This document shows positions 61,402 through 64,000 of a stretch of DNA of 64,000 bases, piece by piece. The notes beneath the pieces were generated by a model. That model did not search any database. It was not told the DNA's origin and saw only the letters and a program-made list of their open reading frames with translations. A program made the position numbers and the translations under genes. Positions within the stretch are counted from its first letter, which is position 1; every line of letters begins with the position of its first letter. The stretch comes from Owenia fusiformis (Eukaryota; Annelida; Polychaeta; Sabellida; Oweniidae), in contig CAIIXF020000001.1 in the NCBI GenBank assembly GCA_903813345.2, positions 48,997,885 through 49,061,884 of the forward strand. The letters are read 5' to 3'.

Positions 61402-63448
61402 TTATGTCTCTGACGTGACCCTCAGAAGCTGCTTGTTAACAGGACCTGCATCCCCACCTGATCCTCCATATGGAGTTCTCACTGTGAAGTCAATATCTTC
61501 TGAATTAAGCAGTTTACCATCATCCCCTGTGCTAGGCACCCTGGTATAGCTTGCGGCACTTCCTGTCTTGTGACCATTCTTTAACTGTAAGAGTGAATGT
61601 AACAACAATCAATAAGAAAATGAATTGTTACACAGGTAATAAATATTTTTTATCATGGTAACTTTTGAGGTGACTAGAATGCAAAATGGCACCATTAAGG
61701 TGGGCTCTCATGGTGATTCCTTATACAAATTTTTATCAAAAGTTCAAGATTGGAAAACTAGGTCAAATTGCAAATGTAGGTCAATATACAAATATATCAT
61801 GGATAAGTATGACCCATATAGTTCAACTGAATAACTGAATATGATTTCAAATGAGCTATTATTCCTTAATGAAGGCACTAAAGCCTGTTGTGTGTTTTAC
61901 TTCATTGATATAAGTTTTGAACTATTTCACAGTTTAAATCAAATAAATAATTAAAAATCCATTCACTTACATTTCCTAAAGGATGAGCTTCGTCATCTAA
62001 ATCAAAGTTTTCTATACTGAAGATTCTTGCTATTTCATCAAATGTTTTATTCTTAGTTTCTGGACAGAACTTGAAGATAAATATCCCGAATCCTACCAAC
62101 ATGCCTATGAATATCAGGAATGAGTAAGGCCCAATGCCTTTCTAAAACATACAAAAAAGAGAACATATAAACAATGGAATACACAAACAAGGGAGTGTTA
62201 CAACAATGGAAAACACAAACAAGGGAGTGTTACAACAATGGAATACACAAACAAGGGAGTGTTACAACAATGGAATACACAAACAAGGGAGTGTTACAAC
62301 AATGGAATACACAAACAAGGGAGCATTCCATAAAAGATCTAGAGTATCAAGCCGATTTACATTCATGAAGTATTCACAGAGTGGGCTAAAAAATGTCAAT
62401 TCTTTTCATTTTGTTGCAACATTTTGGCAATGCATTTTCAATAATATTTCTGCAGGGGATGCTCCAATTAATTACACTTGATCCTATTAAGGCATAAGCA
62501 TATCTCTAGCTTATTTGAATGAGAATTAAAGTACAATAGACAATATGGCTGTGAACGCAAACTTCCAGTTTCAAGTTAAATCTGTGATGTTTATGTTTAC
62601 AATTTTACAGTGGTTTTAGGTATGCATATTGGAACCTGATGGATATCAAGTTTTATTAGGAACTTCAAAAACAATGGAGATCAATGCCTATTAAAATAAC
62701 AGCATCTTGGAATAGAAAACTCAAGTTTACTTACTTCAATAAATGGATAACCAATGCCTACTGAAGTGTTAGCCAGCCAGTTGAGTAAACCAGCAAATGA
62801 CATAGCTGCAGGTCGTGGGCCTTGACGGAACAATTCTGAGCCAATGAATTGAGGTATAGAACCTACAACATGGGATATAAGAACACATTTAAAAAAGTTA
62901 AGGATGTACATTCATGTAGGATTTAGGAATGTAACCAATATATGTATTTGCAGTGTTTATGATTTCCCAATGAGGTGTAAAATTTCCATTTTACCTATTC
63001 CGAACCAAATGTCCAATTCAAATCGGAATACCAAATATATTTTGTCAATTAATTATTTTGTGAAATTGGCTTTATAACAGATTCTGCTCTGGTACATTTT
63101 TGAGTCTCACAGTTTTCTAAATAATCAAATTCATGCAACAAATACAAGGAATTTACATAAGATGAAATTGAATGCATGAAATTGAATGCATTCGGCCTTT
63201 TCCATGCGATTTTCTTTATAAGCTAGGCATCAATTAACAGAAAGAAAAAAAATTAACATAAAATCCTTACCTAAACCAATAGCGAAGCCAATTACAAAGG
63301 TATGCATACAGGCTATAGAAACATAGGCCATTGCAGGCACAGAGTCCTGAAGTAACAGGGCAACAGTGATAAGGGAAGCAGAGACTGTCATCAAACCCAT
63401 TCCCACCAGCAAGAGAGGACGTCGACCACAGCGCTCCATTAATGGTAC
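61402..63448 (-). CDS. SLC2A (GLUT) facilitative sugar transporter, C-terminal part
   Basis: Twelve-helix major facilitator for hexoses. Four exons on the minus strand: 63448-63271, 62862-62735, 62141-61971, 61584-61402 (TAA at 61404-61402), 219 residues, phases consistent. The gene continues beyond the window edge. Seen: the cytoplasmic loop motif [16 protein letters not shown] before helix 9; the helix 10 region with [17 protein letters not shown]; and [15 protein letters not shown] after helix 12. The last exon adds a hydrophilic 60-residue tail. The helix 10 segment reads GLGSIPQF where GLUT1-4 have GPGPIPWF, so the tryptophan that takes part in inhibitor binding in GLUT1 is Gln. The class within SLC2A cannot be settled. 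Confidence 0.93.
62172..62330. repeat. 32-bp minisatellite
   Basis: Five near-identical copies of AACAATGGAATACACAAACA + AGGGAGTGTTAC in the intron between SLC2A exons 62862-62735 and 62141-61971. Open frames through it are repeat shadows. Confidence 0.95.
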
Positions 63449-63582
63449 CTAAAATAGATCAACAATAACTTTATTTATGACAATATTACGAGTCTCTATT
63501 GATTGAATTATTTCAATTTTTTGATGAATAAGGGTCTAAACAATCCAATCCCCTAAAAGTATCTATACCCCTGGCCTTTATT

Positions 63583-64000
63583 AGACTCCAGATGTCAATC
63601 TGGAGTCTATTGTTTTTGCCAGTATTCTTATTCTTCTTATTCTTATTATTCTTTGGGAGTTTTTTCAATAACTATGAGGTATCCAGTAAGAACCATAATA
63701 CAGTTGATTTAGGTTCAGTATCTAGTTGGTGGGAAATTGGGTCAAAATTTTATCTAGGTCAAAGGTCAAGAACTAGGTCAAATCCAGTACTTTGTCACTT
63801 TTTTTGATTTTCCCGGTCGTCCTTCAATATTTTTGATCCGTTTTTTTTCATTGTGTTCCTCATAAAAAAGTAGAAAATCTAGGGTCGATTTAGTTTTTTG
63901 GTATCTCAAACCGATTTCGAGATATCAGTGTCCGAAAACGAGGTCCAAAAAAAAGTTCTCCGAATCCAATGTCCAGGATATCAGTCTTATAGGAGATTTT
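63583..64000. mobile_element. Repeat beginning with an AGACTCCAGAT palindrome
   Basis: TAGACTCCAGAT and ATCTGGAGTCTA are near-perfect inverted copies three to five bases apart, followed by T-rich sequence and AAGGTCAAGAACTAGGTCAA. It looks like the end of a dispersed repeat running out of the window; it is inside the SLC2A gene. Confidence 0.45.

Overview
The window is intron-rich, AT-rich animal nuclear DNA packed with small DNA transposons, minisatellites and inverted repeats. No prokaryotic, organellar, rRNA or tRNA genes were seen. Gene content and the dense short repeats with CCGTCCGTC-type heads suggest a marine invertebrate (lophotrochozoan or non-vertebrate deuterostome). The species cannot be fixed from the sequence alone.

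Layout. (1) About 1-32650, plus strand: most of an FCHO1/2 gene (F-BAR plus mu-homology endocytic pioneer). Twenty coding exons join in phase to give 866 residues; the first coding exon lies upstream of the window. There is a candidate alternative 3' terminal exon for a short F-BAR-only isoform. A 9-copy 54-bp array repeats the acceptor of the third exon in the window. (2) 33609-35585: a mariner element, whose transposase reads through a 116-bp GT-AG intron but lacks the third catalytic aspartate. It sits 17 bp beyond the stop codon of the next gene. (3) 35603-41756, minus strand: a PUSL1/TruA-type pseudouridine synthase, seven exons, N-terminal exon not found in the expected orientation. One intron holds a hAT-like element built mostly of a CCCGTAAAA satellite. 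(4) 41757-52613: an accessory region with a 331-bp tandem duplication, a 2-kb hAT-like insertion, convergent duplicated 5' exon-like sequences, nested inverted repeats, a cluster of four CACGTG boxes, a minisatellite and a GCGCGC-rich transposon. (5) 52614-about 58210, plus strand: complete coding sequence of RER1 with two alternative last exons, preceded by a long intronic hairpin. (6) 58210-61401: repeats. (7) 61402-63448 and onward, minus strand: the C-terminal half of an SLC2A (GLUT) sugar transporter, which continues beyond the window.

The genes are unrelated housekeeping or trafficking genes (endocytosis, RNA modification, Golgi-to-ER retrieval, sugar uptake) and do not form a single pathway. 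The points of most interest are where repeats touch gene structure: duplicated splice sites in FCHO, duplicated last exons and a hairpin in RER1, and a transposon forming the 3' UTR of PUSL1. Exon coordinates come from reading frames and GT-AG borders by eye; all exon phases were checked and agree.
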